Of a stretch of 40,100 bases of DNA, positions 20,174 through 30,621 are shown in pieces. Origin of the DNA: Paenibacillus sp. JCM 18996 (lineage in GTDB: Bacteria; Bacillota; Bacilli; Paenibacillales; NBRC-103111); the NCBI GenBank assembly GCA_001313085.1, contig BBFE01000039.1, positions 1 through 40,100 on the forward strand, read 5' to 3'. Under the pieces are notes generated by a model. That model saw only the letters and a program-made list of their open reading frames with translations. It was not told the DNA's origin and searched no databases. The translations under genes were made by a program, and so were the position numbers. Position 1 is the stretch's first letter, and each line of letters begins with the position of its first letter.

Positions 20174-22358
20174 TTATTTCAGTAGCAAGTTAGAGAGAAT
20201 CTGTGCACTTTCCGCGCGGTTAGCTTCGCCTTTAGGGTCGAAAATGCCATCCTGGCGTCCCTGAATCAATCCAAGCTCAGCACTTACATTGACGTAAACT
20301 TTGGCCCATTCGCTGACTGCTGTAAAGTCGTTGAAAGCAGCCGCTTTCGACGATTTCGCTTTTGCGCCCGACTTCACTTCATAACCGCGCACGATCATTT
20401 TGGCCATCTCTTCACGCTTGATTGTCTGGTCCGGCGCGAATACCGATTCGGAGATGCCGTCAATGATGCCTGCTTTGAATGCGGCCGAGATTTCTTTTGC
20501 ATAAGCGTAAGTTGAAGGAACATCAGCGAAACGCATCTCGACAGTCTCTTTCAAACCGAGGCCGCGGACAAGCATAGCGGTAAATTGCGCCCGGCTCACG
20601 CTTTGCATTGGTGCGAACTGATCGTCCGACACTCCGTTTATTACATTTTTTTTGGAGCTTAATTGCTTAATGACATTGTATGCCCAGTGCGTTGGAGCTA
20701 CATCTTTGAATTCCTTGACCGATTGGGCTTCGACCTTAATAAACCGGTTCTCGACGGATGAGGTAATCGGAAGGCCTTTTGCCGTAAAGTTATCCTTGAC
20801 GTACTGCAAAGTCGCGTCCAGGTCTACCGGTCCAGCGACACGCTCGGTGCCAGACTTGAGCAGCGTATACTTGTCCCCGCCGTTAGCCATAAAATCGTTG
20901 ACCGTAATGGTGTAAGAGCCATTGTCCTGGATAGGAGTGCCGTCAAGCTTTTTTAATATCCATCACTTTTTTTCGCCGGCAGGTTTGCTGTCATCCCAGG
21001 TATAGGTAAAGCCGGAGATTTGGCCGATACGCGGCCTTTGCGGATCCTGTCCTTTCCACTGCTGGTTCAGCAGTTCGCGGAACTGGGCTCCAGTGAGCGT
21101 CATTTTGATCAGCACGTTGCCGAAAGGCTGCATCTTGAAGAGGTTGCCGTAAGTGACTTTTCCGGAAGGAATGTCGTTGCGGATACCGCCGGAGTTCATG
21201 AATGCAAAATCAGTCTTCATTGCAGCGCGCATACCGTCGGCGATCAAGTTGCCAAGCGCGGTTTCTCCGGCTGCGGAGGCAGTGCGGTCAATATCCTTAG
21301 CCGCAGTTCCTACCGCTTCAGTCAATTTCGGAGTTGCGGCAATCAAATTATTGACAAAAGCCTCACTCTCCGGATCGGGAGTTACTCCTTTGTGATTAGT
21401 GCTTACGATTTCCGCCTTTTTTTTGCTGACTACCTTATCGGTTGACGGATCAATTTCAAGGTCGACATCGGAGAACGCAGTGCCGTAAGAATAAGCTTGT
21501 ACAATAAGCTTGCCGTTAACATTGACGTTTAACAGACCATGGTTATGTCCGGCAAAAAATGACGTCGACACCGCTGCCGAGTTTTTTTCGCCAGATCGAC
21601 GACTTCGCCGTTTGCATCCTGGTCATTGGTGCCGAAGCCGGGATCATGAGCAAGCAAAACGATTGTGTTAACGCCCTGCTTCTTCATTTCATCGACAGCC
21701 TTGTTTACCGCTTCCGCCTGGTCGATGAATTTATACCTTTGATGCCTTTCGGGTTCACAATGTTCGGAGTTTCCATTGTTACCACGCCGGTGAATCCGAT
21801 CTTCACGCCGCCCACTTCTTTAATCGTGTAAGCCGGAAAAACCGGCTGATTCGTTGTCTCGTCTACGACGTTGGCGATCACGTATTTAAAATCAGGATTG
21901 GCGCCGGCAAAGTTTTTTTGCCTGTAACAGGATTCGGGCCGCCATATACCAAGCGTTTGGCTTCCGCGACTCCATAGTCAAATTCGTGGTTCCCCATTGT
22001 ACCGACGGAAAAACCAAGCTTGTTGAGGAAGTCGATCGTAGGCTCATCCTGCGACAAGGCGGAGACAGGAGCGCTCGCACCGACCGCATCACCGGCATGA
22101 ACCAACAGCGTGTTCGGATTCGTTTTTTTTGCGCTCCTTCAAATATGCGGCCAGGTAGCTGGCTCCTCCGCGCTGATCGACAACTTTGCCGCTGGCATCT
22201 TTCACGTCTGCCACCGTGTCGAGCTGTCCGTGAAAATCGTTGATGCCGAGCAGTTTCACTTTCACTGAGGCAGCCGGTGCAGCCGCAGCGGTAGCTGCAG
22301 GAACTATCGCAGAACCCAGCAAAGCAAAGCTTAATGCCAAGGATAGCATCTTATTCAT
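20174..22358 (-). CDS. Secreted bifunctional 5'-nucleotidase/metallophosphatase with C-terminal SLH domains, frame-broken
   Basis: About 725 residues. The signal peptide MNKMLSLALSFALLGSAIVP ends near AATAAAA. The metallophosphatase domain has VKLLGINDFHGQLD (metal ligands), LLVHAGDAVGAS, VGTMGNHEFDYG and FAGHNHG. The 5'-nucleotidase C-terminal domain has LGNLIADGMRAA, FAFMNSGGIRNDIPSGKVTY, NLFKMQPFGN and NDFMANGGDKYT. From about residue 520 there are S-layer homology repeats: FKDVAPTHWAYNVIKQLSSK, FADVPSTYAYAKEISAAFKA and FNDFTAVSEWAKVYVNVSAE, each with a following GIIDGIS- or GLIQGRQ-type turn. The enzyme releases phosphate from extracellular nucleotides while bound to the wall. Breaks: T8 at 22123-22130, T7 at 21913-21919 and others near 21733, 21582-21588, 20948-20954 and 20968. 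ATG 22358 follows AAAGGGGCC. Confidence 0.9.
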
Positions 22359-22423
22359 ATATTGGCCCCTTTTCTTAAAAAATAGATAATGAATGCAGCA
22401 GCTACTTTAGTCTAAGGGGTGAA

Positions 22424-22464
22424 TGTAAATTCTTTTTTTAAACTCTATGTTAAGATTTTGTATG
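22424..22464 (-). promoter_or_regulatory. Candidate PhoP (Pho box) operator upstream of the 5'-nucleotidase
   Basis: Read on the minus strand there are four hexamers like the Bacillus Pho repeat TT(A/C/T)ACA: CATACA, TTAACA, TTTAAA and TTTACA. The first three are spaced by exactly five bases. The gap before the fourth is seven, and becomes five if the A7 run here (T7 at 22433-22439 on plus) is two too long, as such runs are elsewhere in the window. The site is 66-106 bases before the start codon of a phosphate-scavenging enzyme, the expected place. Confidence 0.6.
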
Positions 22465-22553
22465 TTTTGATGACAGCACATCGGCAGCAGTTGATATACC
22501 GCCCTCAGCCTGCCATAATCGGAGGAGAAACTGTTTAAAAGGCTGGAACATAA

Positions 22554-23017
22554 ATGAAAAGACGAATTTGGATGCTTCTCTTGGCGCTGTTACTGCTCAC
22601 CGGCGTTGGTGCCTGGCTCGCCGGCTGCACTGCCAGCAATAATGCAGACAACAATCAGCAGGCCGGTGCAGGACAAAAGCGCCACGTGTCCATGTCAAAG
22701 CGACGGTCAAGAGGTACGAAGGTGCGGGCAATGGACATCAGCATATTATCGTGGATCACATACGCGTGCTTGGCACGGAAAATTTGAACCCCTCCGAAGT
22801 CGAGCCGGAAGCGTTCGTAGCCATTCGGTACGGCGACTCGCTTGGCCTGCCAAAACCGATACCGGACCTCAAGGAAGGTGCGGACATTGAGATGCAAGGC
22901 GAGTACATCGACCGCAAGCACGCATCCAAGTCCCGCGACAATCCCGGCGACCCGGTGCTTCACTTCACCCATCACCCGCTTGGCTATGTCGTGTACGAGG
23001 GGCATAAATACGAGTAA
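22554..23017 (+). CDS. Lipoprotein with DUF3465-like domain, frame-broken
   Basis: The N-terminus RRIWMLLLALLLLTGVGAWL ends in the lipobox LAGC, with Cys at residue 25, so it should be lipid-anchored on the outer face of the membrane. After a Gln/Asn-rich linker the folded part reads VKATVKRYEGAGNGQHIIVD, LPKPIPDLKEGADIEMQGEY and DPVLHFTHHPLGYVVYEGHK. The order His-Gln ... leading-strand ... G-E-Y ... H-F/W-T-H-H resembles DUF3465 proteins; this is a by-eye similarity and uncertain. One break near 22690 is fixed by restoring one G (HVVHVKATV). Upstream the ribosome site is weak. It is divergent from the nucleotidase and shares its A/T-rich promoter region. Confidence 0.7.
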
Positions 23018-23135
23018 ACAACTACCGTCAGCGGACGCTTGACGGCTGCTGACGCAAGCAAGATTTATGAAGAATATGTCTGGAAGCACGTTTTAGCCAT
23101 ATAGTATTATAATTAACACAAGAAGGTGATAGAGG

Positions 23136-23359
23136 ATGCTGCACATTCTCGTCGGTATCGCAGCGGCTGTAATTATTTGGAAAATGATAAAGGTAACTTT
23201 TCGTTCCCTGATTTGGTTCATCCTGGCCGGAATTCTTGCATTTATTTTCTTCCCTAAGGCATTGGCGTTTGTTGGAGGCATCGGTTTTCTCATAGTCGGC
23301 TTTCTTGTAGCGCTAATCGTTTTGGCCGTAGCGGCTTGTTCTTTTGGGAAAATGATTGA
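23136..23359 (+). CDS. Small hydrophobic membrane protein, unknown function
   Basis: The protein MLHILVGIAAAVIIWKMIKV... has two or three membrane helices (residues 3-17, 24-40 and 47-70). As written the frame runs on far into the ferredoxin gene on the other strand. Restoring one G near 23334 gives AGLFFWEND and a stop at 23357, about 75 residues, just before a hairpin; this is the more natural end. ATG 23136 follows AGAAGGTGATAGAGG. I do not recognise the family beyond being a typical short integral membrane protein. Confidence 0.65.
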
Positions 23360-23385
23360 CGCTATATACCGGCTAATACCAAAAT

Positions 23386-23417
23386 GCCCCTGTCGCCGTC
23401 GCCGGTCCAGGGGCTTT
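23386..23417. terminator. Hairpin between convergent genes
   Basis: GCCCCTG (23386-23392) pairs with CAGGGGC (23408-23414), followed by TTT on plus and ATTTT on minus. The stem is strong but the tails are short. It lies between the small membrane protein and the ferredoxin, which converge. Confidence 0.6.
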
Positions 23418-23441
23418 CTCCTAAGTATAAATGGCAGTAGC

Positions 23442-23693
<252 letters not shown>

Positions 23694-23753
23694 TCAAAGA
23701 TATCCTCAAAGTACAATATAATATAATTGGGGGGAAACTTCAAACGTTTCCTA

Positions 23754-25050
23754 TCAAATTTTATCTTCTCCATCGCTCTTCAAAAAAAATCCATTTGCAG
23801 AGAAGTTCCCCTGACTTTCTTGTTCCTTAGAAGCGTGGAAGGATCGTCTCCCACCATTCCTAAAGTAACGATTGCATCTTCGCCGAATTTATCCCGTATG
23901 CCATCCATCGCCTGGGTGAGTTTCTCTCGACGCGCCTGTTTCTCGTACTCAAAAAAAGGTCCAGCTGCATCGCCGAATTTTCTTTCAGCTTCAGATTTTG
24001 CAGTGTCACACCGAGCAGACGGACGGGCTTCCCCTTTTCCCAATGGGAATGAAACAAGGAGCAGGCCGCCTTATAGATTTCATCCGTCGTTTCCGTCGGT
24101 ACAGACAGCGTGCTTGAACGCGTAATGGTCTTCATATAGGGATCGCGAATCGTAATCTGCACCGTTTGGGCGACCAGCTTCTGCCTTCTGAGCCTGCGTG
24201 CAACCGCATCGGACAGATTCAGGAAGACTTTGTCGATCTGCTGTTCGTCCGTGTAATCGTAAGGCAGGGTAGTGGTATGGCCAATGGATTTGCTCTGGTC
24301 GCGTTCTGGGTTGACAGGGGAGTGGTCGATCCCGTTAGCAGCCTGCTTGAGCGCGGGGCCAAGCGCACCGAAATGCCGGGTCAGAAACTCCTCGTTCGAG
24401 TGAGCGAGCTCGCCCAGATTGCGGATATTGAGCTTACCCAGCTTGTCCGCCGTCTTCCTCCCGATTCCGTAAAGATCCGAGCACGGAAGGTGCCACAGGA
24501 CACCGGAACATCCCGCAACCTGAGAACGGAGAGCCCGTTCGGCTTCTTCATGTCGGATCCCATCTTGGCCAGAAGTTTGTTGGGCGCCACTCCGATTGAG
24601 CAGGGCAAACCCAACTCGTCCCGGATGCGCAGCTGAATCGTTTCCGCGATTTCTAGCGGGGTGCCGAACTGTTTGGAGCCCGTGATATCTACATAGCACT
24701 CATCGATGGACATCGCCTGCACCAGGGGGGAGTAGGCATAAGCGATGTCGAGAAACCGTCTGGAGAACCCTCTGTACAAATCAAAGTCCGGCCGAATAAC
24801 AATAAGGTCAGGACATACTCTCAGAGCCTGCCTGACCTGCATTCCTGTCTTTACTCCCCGGGCTCGCGCGGCGTAGGAAGATGTTACTACGATGCCTTTG
24901 CGCAGCTCGACGCTGCCTGCGACAGCGAGCGGTTTGCCCTTATAACGTTCGGGCTCCACCGCTTCATGCACCGAGCAGTAAAAAAGCGTTCATATCGATA
25001 TGAAGGATGACCCTTCCGTTCTTTGGAAAATAATCACTTGTCCTGTTCAT
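23754..25050 (-). CDS. dinB: DNA polymerase IV (Y-family), frame-broken
   Basis: Pol IV performs translesion synthesis. Motifs in order: [20 protein letters not shown] (catalytic Asp), [33 protein letters not shown] (catalytic Asp-Glu), [20 protein letters not shown], the helix-hairpin-helix [20 protein letters not shown], and the little-finger domain ending [12 protein letters not shown]. The length after repair is about 430 residues. Breaks: A6 at 24979-24984, CC at 24503-24504, A7 at 23951-23957 and A8 at 23782-23789 (six gives [10 protein letters not shown] and the stop at 23754). The start at ATG 25050 overlaps the queF end by 17 bases and gives [13 protein letters not shown] before the first motif. 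Expression is therefore probably coupled to queF. Confidence 0.9.
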
Positions 25051-25393
25051 ACACGGAACGCACATTAGTGTACAACCCGCCGCGGACATTAAACTTCCCC
25101 AGTACCTCCACTCTGCGGGGCTGGATCTGTGCCACAATATCATCAAGGATCATGTTGGTCACCGCTTCATGAAAATGGCCTTCGTCGCGGAAGCTCCACA
25201 TATACAGCTTAAGCGACTTCAATTCTACGATATAAGGGCCTGGTGTGTACTTTATCGTGATGGTAGCAAAATCAGGCTGGCCCGTCACCGGGCAAAGCGC
25301 GGTAAATTCGGGCGTTTCGATTTCCACTTCATATTCACGATCCGGATACGGATTCGGTACGGCCTGTAAAGTTCTTGATGGTTTGGTAGACAC
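25034..25393 (-). CDS. queF: preQ0 reductase (NADPH-dependent 7-cyano-7-deazaguanine reductase)
   Basis: QueF reduces the nitrile of preQ0 to the amine preQ1, the base inserted into tRNA before queuosine. The 119-residue intact protein has the unimodular T-fold motifs: [18 protein letters not shown] with the active-site Cys, [20 protein letters not shown] with the conserved E-S/L-K-S-L-K pattern, and FHEAVTNMI. The GTG at 25393 follows GGAGGTGCTTT. The gene is 15.6 kb from queD-queE-queC and instead overlaps dinB. Confidence 0.92.
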   Translation of the reverse strand: MSTKPSRTLQAVPNPYPDREYEVEIETPEFTALCPVTGQPDFATITIKYTPGPYIVELKSLKLYMWSFRDEGHFHEAVTNMILDDIVAQIQPRRVEVLGKFNVRGGLYTNVRSVYEQDK

Positions 25394-25522
25394 ACAAAGC
25401 ACCTCCATAGATAATAAGACACTACAAGAATACAGCCGGAGCCCTGTTTGGTCAAGCAAAATGAGCATATCTTAACTGAGCGCCAACAATTCGTGCTCCA
25501 AAACAAGAAAAAAAACTGTGAT

Positions 25523-25528
25523 ATAATT
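25523..25528 (+). promoter_or_regulatory. Probable -10 element of the citramalate synthase gene
   Basis: TATAAT preceded by TGTGA lies 37 bases before the ATG. The place for a -35 is occupied by an A-rich stretch with no good match, and the A8 run there may have the wrong length, so the promoter is only half seen. Confidence 0.45.
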
Positions 25529-25565
25529 ATAAATTAACGAAATCAGTTTCCGGGAGGACAGGTTT

Positions 25566-27189
25566 ATGACTGCTGCAGTGAAAATTTTCGATACGACTGC
25601 GGGACGGGACACAGGGGGAGGGCATTTCCCTATCCGTGGACGACAAGCTCAAAATTGTACAAAAACTCGACGCTCTTGGAGTTCATTATATAGAAGGCGG
25701 CTGGCCGGGCAGCAACAGCAAAGATATAGAATTCTTTCACCGCGCCAAAGATATCAAACTCGTTAACGCCACGATCACCGCTTTCGGCAGCACGCGCAGA
25801 AAAGACACCGCCGCCGCACAGGATGTCAACCTGAACCGTATTCTCGAATCCGGTGTGAAGGCTGCCGCTATTTTCGGCAAGTCCTGGGATTTTCATGTCC
25901 ATAAAGCGATCCAGACCACACTCGAAGAGAACCTGGCCATGATTTACGATTCCGTTCACTATTTAAAAGCTAACGGCCTGGAAGTAATCTACGACGCCGA
26001 GCATTTTTTTTGACGGATACAAAAAATAATCCCGACTACGCGATGCGGACCATTCTGAAAGCGCAGGAAGCGGGGGCAGACTGGGTCGTGCTTTGCGATA
26101 CCAACGGCGGTACCCTTCCAGGCGAAATTTCTTCGATTATAAAAGAAGTCAAGGCGCGCGTGTCCGCCCCTATCGGCATTCACGCTCATAATGACTGCGA
26201 GCTCGCTGTTGCCAACACTCTGGCTGCCGTGTCCGCCGGAGCTTCCCAAGTTCACGGAACGATCAACGGGTATGGAGAAAGATGCGGCAACGCCAACCTC
26301 TGTTCGATCCTGCCGAACCTGCAGTTAAAAAAATGTCCTATTCCTGCATCAGCGGGCAGCAGCTGGCGAACCTCACTTCAACCGCACGCGCGGTCAGCGA
26401 AATCGCCAACATGCAGATGCCTGTGAACCAGCCTTTTGTGGGAACGGCGGCATTCGCCCATAAAGGCGGCATCCACGTCTCGGCGATCCTGAAGAACGCC
26501 AAAACCTACGAGCACATCTCGCCGGAGCTTGTAGGCAACAAGCAGAGAGTGCTCGTCTCCGAATTGGCCGGCCAGAGCAACCTGATGTTCAAAGCCGAGG
26601 AATTGAATCTGGACTTCGATTTAAACAACGAACAGACCAAACAGGTCATCCAGCACATTAAAGAGCTTGAGCATCAAGGCTACCAGTTCGAGGGGGCGGA
26701 CGCCTCGCTCGAGCTGATCCTGAGGGAAGCCTTCGGCGAGATGGAGAATATCTTTACTCTGGAATCCTTTAAGATCATTTATGAAAAAAATCAGCCAAGC
26801 AGTCCGTCGTTTCCGAGGCGATCGTGAAGGTGAACGTGCACGGCGAAACGATGCTGACCGCGGCGGAGGGCAACGGCCCGGTCAACGCCTTGGACAACGC
26901 GCTGCGCAAAGCATTGGTTTCATATTACCCGTCCATCCAGGAAACGCATCTCACCGACTATAAGGTCAGAGTCATCGACGACCAAGGGGAAACCGCAAGT
27001 AAAGTAAGGGTCGTGATGGAGCACACGGACTTCGACAACACCTGGAACACTGTCGGCGTCTCCAGCAACATTATTGAAGCGAGCTGGCTCGCCCTGACGG
27101 ACAGCATCCGCTATGCCTTGCTCGGCAAGGAATGCCGAGGCTCCTCCCATGAAGCGCACAAGGAACGTCTCGGCCTTGCGAACCATTGA
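25566..27189 (+). CDS. cimA: (R)-citramalate synthase, frame-broken
   Basis: CimA condenses acetyl-CoA and pyruvate to citramalate, opening a threonine-independent route to 2-oxobutyrate and isoleucine. About 540 residues: the N-terminal HMGL-like barrel has [51 protein letters not shown] and the metal-binding [20 protein letters not shown] plus [12 protein letters not shown]; the C-terminal LeuA-type regulatory domain has [20 protein letters not shown]. Breaks: two bases missing near 25600, T8 at 26005-26012, A7 at 26327-26333 and A7 at 26783-26789. The ATG follows GGGAGGACAGG. A general homocitrate/isopropylmalate synthase is less likely given the GGWPGSN motif. Confidence 0.9.
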
Positions 27190-27267
27190 TCGCACTCACA
27201 AAAAAAATCTCGGAGTGAAAATTCGTTACGCAAACTTTTGACTTCCGAAGTCACTTCAGATGAAAGA

Positions 27268-27312
27268 CAAACTCCCTGTGCTTTTATATCAGCCAGGGAG
27301 TTTGTTGTGTTT
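27268..27312. terminator. Bidirectional terminator between cimA and the thioredoxin-like gene
   Basis: CAAACTCCCTG (27268-27278) pairs perfectly with CAGGGAGTTTG (27294-27304), with T-rich sequence after it on plus. It lies between two convergent genes and ends close to the stop of the minus-strand gene. Confidence 0.75.
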
Positions 27313-27316
27313 GTTG

Positions 27317-27863
27317 TCATTTTGCGTTGATTGCCGCTTCAATTTTTTCTTTCGAGTTCCGCCTGCGGCAACGGATGAAAAAATATCCCGGATCACTCCG
27401 CCGCGGTCCACCAGGAACGAGGTTGGAATCGCCAATATGCGGTAGTTCTCCGCGGTTTTACCGTCACGGTCGAGGAGGATCGGGAACTTCAAACCGTACT
27501 TTTGAACGAAAGCGTTAACTTCCTCCAGCTTGTCCGCCCGGGTTACGTTAACTGCGTAAAAAAATCAATGTCTTTCCGATATTTCTCGTATGCGGCTTCC
27601 AAAGCCGGAGCTTCCTCCCTGCACGGACCGCACCAGGAGGCCCAGAAATGAACGAGCACCGGCTTGTCCCTTCCTCCTCCAACCTTGTAATGCTTACCGT
27701 CCAGACCGATCAATTGAAACGACGCCGCCGTCTGCCCGACATGAGAGGCTGCACCGATCGCCTCGGCTTCAGCTTGCGGAGTCTTGCCCCAATACCTCAT
27801 TCCGACAGCCAGCAACAGGATGAGTGCGCCCGCGGCCACGATCCACTGAATTTTTTTTTTCAT
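27317..27863 (-). CDS. Membrane-anchored thioredoxin-like protein (TlpA/ResA type), frame-broken
   Basis: A thiol-disulfide oxidoreductase of about 180 residues, held by one N-terminal helix ([18 protein letters not shown]) with the thioredoxin fold outside. The active site is [20 protein letters not shown]; the cis-Pro loop is [18 protein letters not shown]. This class reduces cytochrome c or other exported disulfides. Breaks: A7 at 27558-27564 in the middle (join DIDF to [18 protein letters not shown]) and T6 near 27343-27348, which yields the end [12 protein letters not shown] 27863 follows GGAG by six bases. No cytochrome c assembly gene is adjacent. Confidence 0.85.
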
Positions 27864-28017
27864 ACATGTCTCCAAATATCCTTTGAATTTTTTTCAGCTA
27901 TAGTATGGCCTTCCATGCCGGTTTTCAACCTCGCTGCGGGAACTTCGATATAAGGTATGTTGTAAAAGGCATCCGGGCAGATTAAAAGTACGATTCTTTA
28001 TGGAGGAGGTTTGTCGG

Positions 28018-29335
28018 ATGGAAAAAAAACAAAGAACAGAAAGCTGGACATCATTTTTTTTGAGAGCGACATAGAACCGATGACCGGGCGCCGAAGGGGG
28101 CAGAGAAAACAGGCGAGAAAAAAGCAGAAGCCAAGCTCCAAAGGGCAAGTCTGGGAGTTCATCGCCATCGCCACCGTTCCTTTGGTTCTTGTACTCGGCA
28201 ATTCGATGCTTGTGCCCATCCTGCCGGTGATGGAAGATAAACTGGGCATTTCCAAATTCCAAAGCTCGCTTGTCATTACCCTGTTCTCCGTAATGGCCGG
28301 CTGATCATCCCGATAGCAGGCTATTTATCCGACCGCTTCGGCCGCAAAGCAGTCATGATCCTTCCCTTATCGTCTATGGCGCTGCCGGTGTCCTCGCGGG
28401 ATTCGGGGCGGTGTGGAACTCGTATACAGTGGTTATTATCGCCCGTGCAATCCAGGGATTCGGCGCCGCGGGAACCGCTCCTATCGCGATGGCCTGGCGG
28501 GAGACCTCTATTCGGGAGGAACGGAAAGTAAAGCGCTGGGACTGACGGAAGCTTCCAATGGAGCGGGAAAAGTAATTTCGCCGATCCTGGGATCAGCTTT
28601 GGCGCTTATAGTATGGTATGCCGCATTTTTTTGCATTTCCGATTTTTTTGCGTGCTCTCCCTGCTTGCGGTGATCTTCCTTCTGAAGGAGCCGAAAAAAA
28701 GGAGGGGCAGCCCCAAAAGCTGGGCAAATTTGTCAAGACCACTCTTTCGATTTTGAGAAAAAAGGGCCGGTGGCTGATCACTTCTTTTTTTTCGCGGGTT
28801 CCTTGGTTTGTTTATCCTGTTCGGAGTTCTGTTTTACTTATCCAACATCCTCGAAGAGCCACCTTACAATATCGACGGGGTGCTGAAGGCTGCATTCTTG
28901 CTATTCCTCTGCTGGGGCTGGTCACTACATCTTACACGACAGGGGCTTTGATCAAGAAAAAACGGCACACTGATGCGATGGCTCATCAATATCGGCCTGG
29001 TTCTGATGACCGTCTCCCTGGGACTGGCTATCCTGTTCACAAAAAAATATTTACGTTCTCATTGCGCTGCTTACTGTCAGCTCGATCGGCACGGGCCTGC
29101 TGCTTCCCTGCCTGAATACGATGATCACCGGTTCCGTGGAAAAAAATCCCAGCGAGGCATGATTACTTCCCTTTACAGCTCGCTGCGGTTTCTGGGGGTG
29201 GCGGCGGGTCCTCCCCTGTTTGGATTCCTTATGGACATCTCCGACAAAATCGTGTTCATCACCGTATCCTGTCTGTCGCTTATAACGCTGGGACTGGTGT
29301 TCTTTCTGATTAAGCCGCAAGGTAAGATCAGCTGA
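28018..29335 (+). CDS. Major facilitator superfamily transporter, frame-broken
   Basis: An MFS exporter of about 435 residues with a basic, charged N-terminus (residues 1-45, [18 protein letters not shown]) and then twelve hydrophobic segments. The MFS loop 2-3 motif [13 protein letters not shown] is clear, and the fifth helix has the antiporter-like [14 protein letters not shown]. This pattern matches drug or metabolite exporters of the DHA1 group; the substrate is not predictable. Single C or G losses occur near 28302, 28366 and 28493; A/T runs are long near 28022-28029, 28626-28632, 28758, 28784-28793, 28958 and 29041-29047. ATG 28018 lies eight bases from GGAGGAGG; TTG 28011 is possible but too near it. 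Confidence 0.82.
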
Positions 29336-29425
29336 CGACATACCCAGTTACGCATCTCCTTTCATACGGGTCGTTTTTTCTGGTATGCTACAAGGTACCA
29401 AATCACCGTCAGGAGACACTTTGCA

Positions 29426-29874
29426 ATGATCATGCTGCCAAGATCCGTCTGGGAAGCAATGAAAGCTTATTGCCAATCGCTTTTGCCCGAGGAAGCCTGC
29501 GGACTGCTTGCGGGCTTCCCAGAGAATTCCGGGACGGGCGCAAGCCGCCTGACCGTCACCGAATTCGTGCCGGTCCCCAATATTTCATCCCACCGTCTGC
29601 ATGAATTTGAAATGTCCGCCCAAGCCTTGACGGAGCATCTCTTTCACATACAAAAAAACAGCAAAAAAATCGCTCATCGGCTTTGTCCACTCGCACCCAA
29701 CGACACCGGCCGTACCCTCTTCCAAAGACGCAAACACATTATGGAAACAAACCGCGGCCATTATCCTTTCATTCGAGGAACCGGACAATCCCGTGATCCA
29801 TGCCTATACCTGGACGAAAAAAAAGAACAGCCGCCGAACTGCCGTTCAAGCCTTTTCCAATTCGCATAGTGTAA
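29426..29874 (+). CDS. JAMM/MPN+ metallopeptidase-like protein, frame-broken
   Basis: About 148 residues with the JAMM zinc signature: Glu in LLPEEACGLLAG and HSHPTTPAVPSSKD, which is H-x-H-x(10)-D. Bacterial stand-alone proteins of this family cleave C-terminal extensions from ubiquitin-like sulfur carriers or hydrolyse isopeptides. Breaks: A7 at 29663-29669 (six gives SLIGFVHSHP) and A8 at 29817-29824 (seven gives the end AAELPFKPFPIRIV and the stop at 29872). No sulfur-carrier gene lies beside it, so the partner is unknown. Start ATG 29426 is behind AGGAGACACTT. Confidence 0.82.
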
Positions 29875-29879
29875 ACCAT

Positions 29880-30618
29880 TCAAACGTGGATGCTCAGCTT
29901 CTCATACAAATCGCCCAACGTGCAGATCTCTCTGTCCCTCACTTCCTGCAGCATTTTAGTCCATAAACGGGCCGTCATCAAGGCATCCTCCAAAGCGTGA
30001 TGGCGGCCGGCGATCTCTATCCCATAACAATCGAGGAGTTCGTCCAACCCGTACTTCTTCATACCGGGATGAAGCCATTTCCCGATCATCATTGTATCCA
30101 GCAGCCTATGGGAGAACTTGATCCTGGACGTTTTCCACAGCGCGGAATTGAGAAAATGTTTATCATGGCCGCTGCCGTGGGCGACCAGCACCTTGTGGCT
30201 GACGAATTCCAGAAAACCCCTTAATCCCGCAATGAGCTCCGGCGCTTCACCCGCCATATCGTTGGTGATCCCGGTCAGCCTCACAATTTCTTCAGGGATT
30301 GCCTTTTTTTGGGATTGACCAAGGTATAGAATGTCTCCTGCTCCTGAACTTGCCATCCGACAGCGGCTACCGCCCCGAAAGATAATATTTCATCCCCGTT
30401 ATAAGGGGAGAAGCCGGTCGTCTCAAGGTCGAAAACTGCCACATCAAGCGTGTCCAGCTGAATTTCATACAGCGAGCTGCGCTCTTGCTCCCTGATCATG
30501 GAGCGGATGAAAGCCATCTGCTGAGCGTTTTGCGCGTCGAAGACAGACGTGATCGCAGGGGTAAGGCCGCCCATTTTGTATAAATGCCACATTCTTCCAT
30601 CGGCCTCATGTCCTTCAT
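29880..30618 (-). CDS. DnaQ-like 3'-5' exonuclease, frame-broken
   Basis: A DEDDh exonuclease of about 245 residues: ExoI VAVFDLETTGFSPYNGDEI, ExoII VLVAHGSGHDKHFLN, ExoIII GRHHALEDALMTARLW. An N-terminal part of 60 residues (MWHLYKMGGLTPAITSVFDA) precedes the nuclease. It resembles the proofreading subunit family but stands alone. The T7 run at 30304-30310 interrupts NPKK-AIPEEIVRLTGI. Near 30595 one G is missing; restoring it joins the ATG at 30618, three bases after the DUF294 stop, to the rest (MKDMRPMEGMWHLYK). It is the last gene of the amt unit and ends six bases from the convergent JAMM gene. Confidence 0.85.
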
Positions 30619-30621
30619 GCC

